Assembly (NCBI GenBank): GCA_035079385.1
Contig: JAVHKY010000013.1
Coordinates: 15,746,001 to 15,810,000, forward strand
DNA length: 64,000 bases
Direction of reading: 5' to 3'
Source of the DNA: Aspidiotus rigidus
Taxonomy: Eukaryota; Arthropoda; Insecta; Hemiptera; Diaspididae
Position 1 is the stretch's first letter; every line of letters begins with the position of its first letter. A program made the translations under genes and the position numbers. Below, one piece after another: positions 23,999-34,464 of the stretch. The notes beneath the pieces were generated by a model. It worked only from the letters and a program-made list of their open reading frames with translations. It did not search any database and was not told where the DNA came from.

Positions 23999-25815
23999 GC
24001 CTTTACCTATGATTTCCTTCATGTTCTGCTGATGTCCAACTGTCACCACCAGTCGCTAATATTCATAAGTACAATTCAGAAGAAAGACTTTCCGTGGTCT
24101 GGGTCGTCTGAACCCCGTATAGATGACGTTTTTTACGTTTAGAGCGGTTCCGACAACTACTCCTCCTCCTTGTTGATTCTAAGAATCTCAAACGGCAGTT
24201 CTTTCCGGAGATTGGTTGTTTCCTACTCAGTTTCTTCGATCTCATTGTCACTCTCAAACGTTTCTTCTACTTCACGTTGGTACCATCATTTACGGCTTCC
24301 CTTACACCCTCATTATCACAAATTCGCAGCTTACTCTTTAAAAATTCACGGCCTCATTTCAATCCATTTCCACAAAATACACCGTTGTCACCGAACCCTG
24401 ATAACTGGGCCAGGACTTTGAACGTGATTTAATCTAAGTAAAATGAATAAGACACCAGTGACGTCCTACACATCCCGTATTAAAAAAGCACGAACATCTT
24501 TTTATCAACAATGCGATGTGAGCTTTCTCGGCTTTCTAATGGTACGCATAGATATAATTCTCGACTACAGCATTCCACAAAGGGTATCTGCTTATGTAAT
24601 GCGTGGGTAAGTGGCGTACTGGTAGCGTTGTAAAATGAGAAAGAAATATAGGCGTGGATAGGAGTTACCTGATGGGCGATCGTTAGGATATTGCGAACAC
24701 AAGTATCAGCCTTTTCAATACCGATTTCGTGCGCGAGACTATTTCACTTAAAAGCATTTTATCTGACCATCGCCAACCTATAAGCTTTCAGCGAGTTGTA
24801 TACTTGATACATTGAATGCATGTATAATAGTGTAATTCATTCCTCGGGCGTTCAGGCTCATTCGAGCACGTGTAAACTTGTATCCGCGCTCGTCTCAGAA
24901 TATTTACTGCGCGCATCTATTTCATACATCAGTACACAATTATCGCGTGTGCATTGATACCTTATACATACGTATGTGTGAGTGTGTACGTGTAAATTTG
25001 AAAGGGTAAAAAAGCTGACACGCATCACTAGGCTCGGTCTCACCTATTGTACTCTGCGCCGGATAAGAATAATAATATTTCGAATAAAGGTTATTGTTCT
25101 GCGGCGCGATCCTAAAGGAGTGGTGGCACGTCGGCTATGTGTATACGTATAAATCGGAAATATTATTTACATAAATTCTTATACACACAGTATTGTAGTA
25201 GTTAGCCTTATGTACACACACGAACCTTCGTGAGAAAAGACTACAGGGGTGGTACGCCAAGAAAAGAACTCGCGGTTTGCCTCTCTCTCTTTCTCTACTA
25301 ACAGAAAGAGTGGGCCAGCAAATATGTGCAGTAATAATCGAAAATGGCAACGGAAACGTGGGCAGAGACTACAAATTAAGTACAGATTGTTCAATGATGT
25401 ACGTTCAAAGTTGAGTCGAAGGTAGTATAGTGTATGAAGTGAACGCACGCACTTATTACAGACCTAGGAGTTTGTTCAAGTTATATTAAATTGAATATTT
25501 TTCTAATTAGACCACCTAGAATTCTCACAGATCAAGGACAAAACCGCTTTAGAGAGACAAGAAACGATCTTCTGATGGAAAACTCAGTTTCATTTTCTTT
25601 CGACGTTGGTCGATACCAAAGTAATTCTTTCCTTCATTTATCCGTTCTCCGTCACAAGATCCTTGCGGTGAGAAGGAGGGTAACGGGGCTATCGCGCCAA
25701 ACCCCTTCGAGGTCTTCCTAAAGACGTCGTGCGCTGAAAACATTACTTCGAGACTGAATAAGGAGTGTAAATATCAAATACTAAGAAACTATTTAATAAA
25801 GATAGGGAAGCAACC
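23999..25815. other. intron DNA, no gene seen
   Basis: Mostly unique-looking sequence. Several 60-90 codon frames on both strands (24060-24420, 24858-25450, 25491-25743) resemble no known family and lack exon-like borders. Confidence 0.4.
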
Positions 25816-26672
25816 AATATTCTGACGGAGCCAAATATGAATAAAGGTAATTTTTGATGTCTTCTTATAGTTGCTGGGTCTAGCTACCAGTCAAGATAAA
25901 ATAAAATTTTCGATAGCGAATAAAAGTACAGTAAAGACATCGACCAGCTTACGAAGCTCCTCGTGGCGTCATGAGCTTGGACCTGCTTGTGACTTTGTCA
26001 AATTAGTAACTTACTATTTCTTCTTTCTCTCTCTTTGAGGTAACAGCATAGAAACGGTGAACAGAGACATTTTGCAGTCCAGAAGCGCATTTTGTTGAAA
26101 AATTTCAGGCTAGGTGTCCGTAATAATTATAACTTGGAACGTCTTAGTCTAACATCCTCCACTAGGCGCAGTTAATGATAGTTGTAGCCTAGCTTTTATG
26201 GCCAGAAGAGAAATTTAGCTCAAGACTCTCTATTGCCTAGTTTGAAGATTTAAAGGTAAATCTTCTGCTGGGCCCCATAGGTTGGTACTCCAAGTCCTTC
26301 TCCCCTCCCTCCTCTATTTTTCAAAGTTTATGTATTGGGTCAAGGCTATTGATGTCGTCACAATGGTCGGATGCGGACGTTTTCTGAGGACATCAACCCC
26401 ATAGCTCGAAATTAGTTTGAACAAGAAGAATCTTGACCTAACTCACAATGTTTTTCGAAACCCTCCTTGTTGAAAGATCAGAGTTTAGGTTTCAAGTCCT
26501 ATAGATAGTGTCAATATTATTGAATGACGTCAGGAATGTCGCACACTTACCCTATCTGAGGACATCCTCTTAAGAATGATAGCGAGATCCCTGGCAGTAG
26601 AGAGGAAGAAAAAGTTCTGGCGGAGCGAAACGTTTTTTTGTAAATACAAAAGGATTTAACCGTGGAACGGCC

Positions 26673-27857
26673 ATGTTCATCTGCATATCAGTACAGCTTG
26701 CAATTGGAATCATCGAGAAACGTTGGCCAGAACTAGCCGGCATTCATACGGCGCTGAGGAAGGAGATGTTTTTTGAGGTTTTGGAATTCTGTCTCGGCAA
26801 CGGTTACTGTAGCTATGATGGTACTATATACAGCCAAATCGACGGCGTAGCAATGGGTAATCCTCTTTCACCGATTGTCACTGAGATTGTGATGGACCAT
26901 CTCTTCGATCTCATCTTTGAAAAATTCTCATCTAATATTAAGATAGGAGTTAAATATGTTGACGACAGTATGTTTTATGTTCACCGTTCCATTTTTGATG
27001 ACCTTTTTAAATTTTTTAACAATTTTCATGACCGTTTGAATTTTACTTTTGAAACTGAATCTGACTCTACTTTGAATTTTTTAGACATTAGTATCATTAA
27101 ACTTCAGGACAAATTTATTTTTAGACATTTCGAAAAACCTACCCACACGGGCAGGTGTATCAACTTTTATTCTAATCAACCTTTTAAATTTAAATTGAAT
27201 ACAGCTGTTAATCTTAAGAATAACCTCATATCCAGTTCCGACTCTTGTTTTCATGACGACATGCTTAATCATTTACAATTTATCCTCAAAAATAATGGGT
27301 ATCCTTTTTCTTTCATTAATAACGTAATTAAAACTCCTCTTGTTAGGTCTACTCGGATAACCCAAAAGAAAAGATTCTTCTCTATACCCTACATAGGAAA
27401 AAGCAGTACAATCATACGTAAGCACTTGCTTACTCTTGACCCTGATGTTAGTATATCTTTCGGTAACCACAACACCAGCAGAGAAATGTTTTTCTCCCAC
27501 ACTAAAGATAAAGTCCCTGTGGAAAAAAGATCTGGTGTTGTCTATTCTATCCCCTGTTCTGGATGCCCCAGTACTTATGTGGGTGAAACTCGCCAGTTGC
27601 TTAAATGTCGAGTTAACCAACATAAGAATGATGTCAAGAATCGTAGCGATTGTACGGCTTTATCCTCCCACTCTCTTGGCACTGGTCATCAGTTTGACTT
27701 TCCCAAGACAGTGATCGTAGGAAGAGAAGACAATGATAAAAAGAGGAAAATTTTGGAAATTGTCAATATTATTAAAAGTAAGAATACGGTCAACTTTAAA
27801 ACCGATACAGGCGACCTAGCGAATGTTTATTCTAATGTCATCACATCGAACGGGTGA
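26673..27857 (+). CDS. Penelope-like reverse transcriptase + GIY-YIG endonuclease
   Basis: 394 codons open from the ATG at 26673; that start is a truncation artefact, because PLE proteins carry several hundred residues before this point (N-terminal region, RT1-RT3). Visible here: the RT block GVAMGNPLSP (about residues 58-67), the catalytic YVDD (95-98), the downstream STLNFLD (132-138) and EKPTHTG (154-160) motifs typical of PLEs, then a C-terminal GIY-YIG endonuclease: GVVYSIPCSGC (288-298) and YVGETRQLL (302-310), with the two Cys of the PLE CCHC-like insert. The product copies element RNA at a nick made by GIY-YIG. Frame intact to the stop at 27855, so a young or recently active family, but this copy cannot be autonomous because the N-terminus is missing. 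Upstream similarity dies out just before LAIGIIEKRW. Confidence 0.93.
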   Translation: MFICISVQLAIGIIEKRWPELAGIHTALRKEMFFEVLEFCLGNGYCSYDGTIYSQIDGVAMGNPLSPIVTEIVMDHLFDLIFEKFSSNIKIGVKYVDDSMFYVHRSIFDDLFKFFNNFHDRLNFTFETESDSTLNFLDISIIKLQDKFIFRHFEKPTHTGRCINFYSNQPFKFKLNTAVNLKNNLISSSDSCFHDDMLNHLQFILKNNGYPFSFINNVIKTPLVRSTRITQKKRFFSIPYIGKSSTIIRKHLLTLDPDVSISFGNHNTSREMFFSHTKDKVPVEKRSGVVYSIPCSGCPSTYVGETRQLLKCRVNQHKNDVKNRSDCTALSSHSLGTGHQFDFPKTVIVGREDNDKKRKILEIVNIIKSKNTVNFKTDTGDLANVYSNVITSNG

Positions 27858-27937
27858 GTCAGCTACAATTTTCGTCTGGCTCATCTGTTCGTTGTGCTTT
27901 CACCTTTTTCTCTGTTTTTGCCTGTCAGTTTTATTCT

Positions 27938-27978
27938 AGTTTCTGATGAAGAAGCGTGAGCTTCGAAACGTCAAACTT
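27938..27978 (+). ncRNA. hammerhead-ribozyme-like motif of PLE 1
   Basis: AGTTT, CTGATGA (27943-27949), A, GAAGC-GTGA-GCTTC stem-loop II, GAAA (27965-27968), C-G-T, C, AAACT. AGTTT/AAACT pair perfectly as stem I, and stem II is 5 bp with a GTGA loop. Stem III is reduced to the ACGT self-complement (two pairs, no loop), as in minimal hammerheads that work as dimers. Cleavage would follow the C at 27972. One unpaired A (27950) lies between the core and stem II. It lies 80 bp after the ORF, where PLE hammerheads are known. Confidence 0.65.
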
Positions 27979-28215
27979 CGATTTTATAAACTTATGTGGA
28001 GAATAAAGCCAGTCTTTTCTTGTTCCGTTTTTTTGTAGTTGCCCGATCCAGCTACCGGTTAAGAGAAAATAATTTTCGATATAGCGGATAAAGGTACAGT
28101 AGACTTATCACTCAGTTTAAAGCTCTTTGTGACGTCATTAGCTTGACTTTCCTGTGATGTCATCAGATTAGTGACTTTACCATTTCTTCTTTCTCTCTTT
28201 CTACTCACAGATTTC

Positions 28216-29123
28216 TGGATCAGAGGCAAGGGTAAGTTCATAAACAGGAGAGGGGGCTTGTATAATCTAATATATGTCCGCGAAACTGCTTCAAGCCCAG
28301 TATAGGCTGGTATTAGTGTAGCGTAGCCTAGGCATATGCTAGGCCTAGTCAAACGCTAGTATAGTCTAATCGAGTCTAGTCCAAGCCCATCCTGTATGCT
28401 AGGACTAGGAGACTCGAAGTTGGACTCACAGATTTATCGATTAGGTCGAGGATTTGACGATTTCAAGTCCATCAACGGGAGTGGGGTAACTCCAATTCGT
28501 GGATTTCCAATAGTAGGGTGGGATGCCGGTGAAGACATGAAAAATGTCAAAAATCATGATATGAGTCAACCATTGTCTATTTCGCTTCCATTTATTTTAC
28601 AGAAACGTCAGGAATTCCGGATGCCTTTAACAACATGTCTTGATAACGTTCACACCTCAAAGAGTCCAAAACAATGAGTCCTTGTTAATTATAAATATGC
28701 CTACATGAAGAAAGTTCTCAGTAAAGCTCGTTTAATAAAATCAGAATTCAGAGAGCTATTTTGTAATTTATGACACGTTTGGTAGGAAGAGAGAAGAGGA
28801 CTGTGGAACATTGAAAAACGCCCGACATTTGAACGCATAAGACGGTCGCCAAAAGTATTTCACCATTGAAAGCTGCTCTTTGAAAAAATAATCGTGAACT
28901 AAAATTTTCATTCTACGAAAAAAGGACCTTTAATACGAAGATTCCATGAAGTAAGTCTCTTGGAAGATGTGTGGGCGAGCGAGAGAAATGTAGGAGAGGA
29001 GTTCAAGTCTCTTGATAATGTCTTAATCCGAGTACGAAATCATCTGAAGCCCTCTTTTATGGGGATTTAAGCTCAACTTTGTAAGCGTTTAGGGGGCAGA
29101 TATTTTCTAAGCTCTTCTTACAC
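28216..29123. other. spacer with CTAG-rich low-complexity, no gene
   Basis: 28250-28420 is rich in 'ctagg/ctagtc' words. The open frame at 28396-28677 has no recognisable domain. Nothing else seen. Confidence 0.4.
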
Positions 29124-29190
29124 AATAAACGCGAAAGGACGAATACTCCGAAGGGAGAGTAAACCATTCAAACCGCAGAAAAAATTGAAA

Positions 29191-29230
29191 CGACGAGCGC
29201 TTTCGGTTAATAAACCATCTTCAGGACTGA
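29191..29230 (-). ncRNA. decayed hammerhead-like motif of PLE 2
   Basis: On the minus strand: CTGAAGA, T, GGTT-TATT-AACC, GAAA, palindromic AGCGCT, C. Core and stem II fit the same layout as the other motifs, but the flanks do not pair into a convincing stem I, so it is probably inactive. Confidence 0.3.
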
Positions 29231-29349
29231 AATGAAAGCAACTGACAAACGGAAGAGGAGAACAAGGTATTAAGATTGGCCAAACGGGAAATCGCGGTGT
29301 GAATCATAGACCAATTCAATCAGGCCATCTTCCGGAATGTATGAGTCAA

Positions 29350-30705
29350 GCACAGTACTGTCATCGGTGTTGAGATGACGCATTATCTCTATATGCTCGA
29401 GAGCGATGATGGAGGGGCTTTTCTGATCCCTCACGGAAGCTGTGGCCACTGTTTATTAGATGATCAGCAGAAGCTGACTCCCCTAAGTGTACCCCCTTTC
29501 AAAGACTTCAGGTGCTCAGGTACTCTAACCTTCATTTGACGACTGGTCTCACCAATATAAAAGCCTCCACAATCCCTACATTCCAACTTATAAACACAAC
29601 TCCTCTCATCAACGGGTATGGGATCCTTCAGCCTCACAAACAACCCTTTGACTGTGGTAGGGTTGTGAAACGCGGGTCTGAAGCCCAACAGCTGGAGGCC
29701 CCGACCCAATTGGAGGAAGAATTTCTCCAGGAAAGGGAGACTCTCGGGGGAGGGAGGTGGTGGAATCAAGATTGCTCCTCGTAACTTTCCTCCAAACCAT
29801 TACGTCAACATCGACCCCATTCACTCTAGCCAGGTGTTTTATTGTGAGTAATTCTTTCTTGAAGACAGACTGAGTCAAGGGAATGTGAGTTAGTCTGTGA
29901 ACTAGAAAGGCAGCTATCTTATAAGCAACAGGACAGAACGAACCTCCATGGACTAAAATATCGGTTGTAGTATCTTTCCTGTAAATTCCAAACTCATGAA
30001 TACCGTCTATTACAGAGATCGACAAAATCCAAAATTGGGAAATACCCGAATTTCCAAAATAAACTTTATGGAAGGGTTCCAGGAATTGAGATACCTCAGA
30101 AACTCGCCGGGGGACCAGTCTAGGTGCATAGGACGTCATTAACATACCTGTGCCAGTAGTAGATATGATTAAGTAACACCGTTTTCGAGGAAAAGAGGTC
30201 AAGTTCAAACTTGGACATGAAAATTTCGGAGATGAGAGAGCCTAAAGGTGATCCAATGGGGATCCCTATTTCATCAGGGAACTCGAAAAATTTCCCTTCG
30301 AATTTACTATAGTTGGAGGACCAGCAAAGATTCAAGAGATCAAAAAATTCTTGGAACTCATTGTGAGGAATGTTGGCTTTGACAAGTAGCTCACCCATAC
30401 GCTGGATAGTAGCAGCCTTTGGAATATTCGGGAACAAACCAACAACATCAAACGAGCAGGAGGCGTTCCCGGGGGAAGACTTACATCCTTCAGGACGTCA
30501 GTTGAAGAGGCCGAATTGAAGACCGAATGAGGAGATTCAAAATCAATGCGATTTTTGAACCAACGGTCCAGGAATTTGGCAAGGAGGTAGGTGGAGGAGG
30601 AGATGAATGAAACCACGGGTCATATCGAGGTATTGTTCTTATGCACTTTGTGCAGCCCTTAGAGGAGGGGGAGCGTGGGGTTAGGAACAAGGAGAATTGT
30701 AACAG
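29350..30705 (-). pseudogene. Penelope-like RT-GIY-YIG, frameshifted
   Basis: Minus-strand pieces in order: VTILLVPNPTLPLL and GLHKVHKNN (30705-30630), STYLLAKFLDRWFKNR (30600-30550), LFPNIPKAATIQRMGELL (30437-30370), the RT core EIGIPIGSPLGSLISEIFM and YVND (30280-30130), then FGIYRKDTTTDILVHGGSF (30000-29930), then GIY-YIG: ERSCVYKLECRDCGGFYIGE (29609-29550) and a C-terminal HLINSGHSFREGSEK. At least three frame changes and an in-frame stop. The catalytic box reads YVND rather than YVDD. A different PLE lineage from element 1. Confidence 0.85.
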
Positions 30706-32316
30706 GGAACCTGTTTTATGGGGTGCTTTTTAAGAAATTAGCCGTCCGCCGTCCAGGAAAAAGCTTGGAAAAATTTCGACCTTCGAGCTATATTATGATG
30801 AGAGGGGGACTTGGAAAAAATTTCGACTCTCATAGGAGAGGAACTTGGAATAATTTCGACTCTCCAGCTATATAGGCTAGACGGGGGTGGGACTTGGAAA
30901 AATGTCGACTCTCGAGCTATATATGATTGGAGGGGGACTTATAAAAATTTCGACTCTCAAGCCATATATGCCAGTGTGAGGGGAGGGGGACTTGAAAAAA
31001 TGTCGACTCTCGAGCTATATTATGATGAGAGGGGGACTTAGAAAATTTTTCGACTCTCAAGCTATATGTGAGTGTGGGGGGACTTGGAAAAATTTCGACT
31101 CTCAAGCTATATAGGCTAGAGGGGGGGGGGGGCTCGAAAAAATGTCGACTATCGAGATATGTTTGATAGGAGAGGGACTTACAAAAATTTCGACTCTCAA
31201 GCTACCTATATGTGATGGGAGGGGGACTTGAAAAAATTTGGACCCTCAAGCTATATATGCTAGAGGGGGTGGGGGGGTGAAAAAATGTCGACTCTCGAGC
31301 TATATTATGATGAGAGGGGGACTTGGAAAAAATTTCGACTCTCAAGCTATATGTGACGGTAGGGGGACTTGAAAAATGTCGACTCTCATAGGAGAGGACT
31401 TGTAATAATTTCAACTCTCAAGCTATATATGCTAGAGGGGGGGGGGACTAAGAAAAAATTTCGACTATCGAGATATATATGATAGGAGAGGGACTTACAA
31501 AAATTTTGACTCTCAAGCTATATGTGAGTGTGGGGGGACTTGGAAAAATTTCGACTCTCATACGAGAGGACTTGTAATAATTTCGACTCTCAAGCTATAT
31601 AGGCTAGAGGGGGGGGGGGGGGTCGAAAAAATGTCGACTATCGAGATATGTTTGATAGGAGAGGGACTTACAAAAATTTCGACTCTCAAGCTACCTATAT
31701 GTGATGGGAGGGGGACTTGAAAAAATTTGGACTCTCAAGCTATATATGCTAGAGGGGGTGGGGGGGGTGAAAAAATGTCGACTCTCGAGCTATATTATGA
31801 TGAGAGGGGGACTTGGAAAAAATTTCGACTCTCAAGCTATATGTGACGGTAGGGGGACTTGAAAAATGTCGACTCTCATAGGAGAGGACTTGTAATAATT
31901 TCAACTCTCAAGCTATATAAGCTAGAGGGGGGGGGGACTTAGAAAAATGTCGACTATCGGAATATATATGATAGGAGAGGAACTTACAAAAATTTCGACT
32001 CTCAAGCTATATATGCTAGAGGGGGGGGGGGGGAACTAAGAAAAAATTTCGACTATCGAGATATATATGATAGAAGAGGGACTTATAAAAATTTTGACTC
32101 TCAAGCTATATGTGATGGTAGGGGGACTTGAAAAAATTTAAACTCTCGAGCTACATAATATGATAGCTCGAGATTCGAGAAAAATGTAGACTCTCAAACT
32201 ATATCATACTAGGCGTATAGTAGGTCTAGGCCTTCTATATACTAGCTTTCTCTAGGTCTAGGCTTCCTTGAATTTTCAATACCGAATCCCATTTTACTTA
32301 TAAAACAGGTTCCCTG
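30703..32316. mobile_element. TIR-bounded element containing a minisatellite array
   Basis: The ends are inverted: CAGGGAACCTGTTTTATG at 30703 and ATAAAACAGGTTCCCTG at 32300-32316. The same terminus occurs at 61846-62242 (both ends), at 40050-40080 and in part near 1800. The interior is an array of 45-60 bp units. It is inserted within the coding region of PLE 2. Confidence 0.65.
30760..32200. repeat. minisatellite array with G-runs and higher-order repeat
   Basis: About 25-30 units of the type 'ggacttggaaaaatttcgactctcaagctatat', many followed by G runs of 8-15. A 489-bp higher-order period is visible: the segment starting around 31110 recurs almost unchanged from about 31599. Open frames here are by-products of the repeat. 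Related single units occur at 1905-2215, 45200-45290, 55130-55170 and 61660-61720. Confidence 0.85.
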
Positions 32317-32335
32317 CGTTCCTCGTTTAACTTCG

Positions 32336-32599
32336 TTAAGAAGCCGTCGTTTTTGGAGTTTTGATAATAGCCTCACTCCTCTTGATGACACTCCTAACTT
32401 CTTTAACATGCTTAGGGAAGCTGAAATCCTCACTCTTTTTAGCACCACACTGCTGGAGCACTTCGTGAACCGTAGAAGAATAGGCGAATTTCTCCATCAC
32501 CACAACAGAATTGCCCTTCTCAGCCTTCGTGACGATTAAATCTCCCTCTTTAATCTTCTTCTTTAAAGCTTGGGTCACTCCTCTCAATTTGTCACTCAT
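32336..32599 (-). pseudogene. Penelope-like ORF, N-terminal part
   Basis: 87 codons with GDLIVTKAEKGNSVVVM (about residues 19-35), matching the KADKGN..VVM motif found upstream of the RT in Penelope-like proteins, and ending in SEAIIKTPKT.. where the minisatellite element interrupts it. The continuation is the RT at 30705 and below. Confidence 0.75.
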
Positions 32600-32669
32600 G
32601 CGAGGGGGGGGAGTTGTTGTGGACTAATTCGGCACAGACTTTCTGGGTATTCGTCCTTTCGCGTTTATT

Positions 32670-34464
32670 ATGGGTAGCCGTAACTTATAGGAACGTATTC
32701 GTTTAATCTTTTCTTACACACTTATAGATATTTAAGATAAGACTCTCTCTTGATGACGTTACGATTCGAGCTTGTAATTTTTCCAAGTCCCCACTTTATA
32801 TGGATCGATTGGGAAATATCCTCAAGTTACTAGAGGGTTCAACGATCCGAGCATAAATTTTTTAAAACGCTGTGTTTAGGCCAAAAACTTTCCCCAGTCC
32901 CCAAATAAGGTCGAACTGAACTGTTTTGTCGATCGTTAGCTGAATTCTACTGTACTAAATTTTGCAGCATCCTCAGTTCGATCCTTCTCTGGAAAGAGGT
33001 CTATTTTCAATCATTGTTTGAGCGTTCCTTCTCCTCCTCCTTTTGACCTCTAATTATGATTGATTCAAACTGTGGTCTTTGCAGCTTGTTGGTGAAAACC
33101 ATCGATTCAAGCGGAATTTCATTCTTAGAGCTGACACAGTTTGACTAGTACGATTTTATTTTCCTACATTCGACCTGAAATACCTATCATTATCATTTAC
33201 GCCACGTTAGCTGTATGTTTCTCGATATTACGAGTTTATTCTAACAAATTTGCGGGTACGTATATGGTTTCCAAGCTCCGTGGTACTGTTTTCTTCTATT
33301 AGGAAGTCTGAAGAGGTTTTCTTCGTATAATATAGAGTTTGTGCCGTGATGTTCAGGTTCATATAATAGCGATACGAGTGCTTTTAACAAAAATTCTAGC
33401 GCTGATAATTACAGGTCTACCACAGTCCCGGTAGTTCGCGCGGAGTCAAGATTCTTTTTTTCTGTACTGCCTATAATATATGATAAGTATAGCCTGCGTA
33501 GAATGTATGATAGAACGGCAGTCGCGAAGGATGCATGATAGATACAGTGTAGTAAACTGTAGGTATATTTTTAGTGTCTCACTCTTTCTGTATAGATGGT
33601 GAGACTAGAGCTCTGTATAGAGCCGAACAAGTTTTTTTTTCCTTCTTTGTTCTAAATGATGCATTGTTTTCTATTTAGTAAAGGTATAGGTATAGTGAAA
33701 ATAGAAGAGAGGTGAAGAAGAAATCGAGATAGCGAAGTGATGAGTCGATATCGATGCCGCGTATTGAATTAAATTGAATTAAAAAACCTTGAATCGCGAT
33801 TATATAGGAAGAAGAGCTCCATAGTCTTGCAGCACCACGAGAGCTCATCTACATACTCGCCAGTACGTTTTTTCTATATCGAGTTTGGTCGCGTATACAC
33901 GGCTCGGGTATAAATCTAGGATATGTATTATTATGATGTTTTATCATCAGCGCCGCAGAAGATTTTCGCGTCAAGTCTGTTCGTGAAAACAAAGAAGATT
34001 TATTCAAAAATCGAACTCCACGCGTTACCAGATTGTGCATTATAAATAATGTATACTGTACGCGAGAGCTATAGAGAGAGAGAGAGAGAGGAGCGTGCCA
34101 TTTTTGCCCGAGTTATGAAATTGTCGCAGACAACGTATTATTATTTTGAACGTTCAAAAACGGCGCGTCGTGGTATACAGAGTTATATATGCTGTATGAT
34201 TTATGAATTCTAATTTAGATCGAACGTATACCGTTGTAGTGGGTGGAGGAAGAGAGGAAGCGAAGTTCGTAAAAATACACTCATTCGAGATTACGCCCAA
34301 GACACGTTGGAAATTTCGTTTTACCGACGAGATGAGAATCTCGTGTAGAGAGCGGAGTCGAAAATTGGATCAAGCAAACCCTCTTCATCTAATTCCGATA
34401 CCGATTTTTCGAAACGATGGAAGGTGGAAATGTTTCTCTCAGCTCTTAGGAGAAAATGATAATC
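32670..34464. other. intron DNA, no gene seen
   Basis: No recognisable coding region. A (GA)n tract lies at 34072-34091. The frame at 34203-34505 resembles no known protein and runs into a transposon end at 34465. Confidence 0.4.

Larger units (their letters stand above)
25843..28215 (+). mobile_element. Penelope-like element 1 with degenerate direct terminal repeats
   Basis: A 5'-truncated PLE ORF (26673-27857) lies between two related direct segments: about 25843-26040 and 27990-28215. Both read GAATAAAG.., '..gtagttgc..g.tc.agctacc.gt.aag', 'ttttcgat', 'agctc.t.gtg.cgtcat.agctt', 'accatttcttctttctctct'. PLEs often carry such pseudo-LTRs, with a hammerhead near the repeat; one is present at 27938-27978. 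Between the left repeat and the ORF (26050-26640) lies DNA of the 20.2-21.7 kb repeat family. Confidence 0.75.
29124..32669 (-). mobile_element. Penelope-like element 2, split by a minisatellite element
   Basis: The element is delimited by a perfect 23-bp inverted repeat (29124-29146 and 32647-32669; core ACGCGAAAGGACGAATAC). On the minus strand the order is: N-terminal PLE region (32599-32336), a foreign minisatellite-bearing insertion (about 32316-30703), RT (30690-30100), connector, and GIY-YIG (29650-29464). The coding pieces are in several frames, so the element is dead. Flanking coding sequence on the two sides of the insertion reads as adjoining parts of one PLE protein (NEERR.. before, FPVTILLVPNPTLPLL after). 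Confidence 0.75.

Noticed and set aside
27273..27623. 116-codon minus-strand ORF inside the PLE reverse transcriptase
   Set aside because: It is antisense to an unmistakable RT-GIY-YIG reading frame.
30811..31414. several ORFs of 60-76 codons in the minisatellite
   Set aside because: They are periodic translations of the tandem unit and change with unit number.
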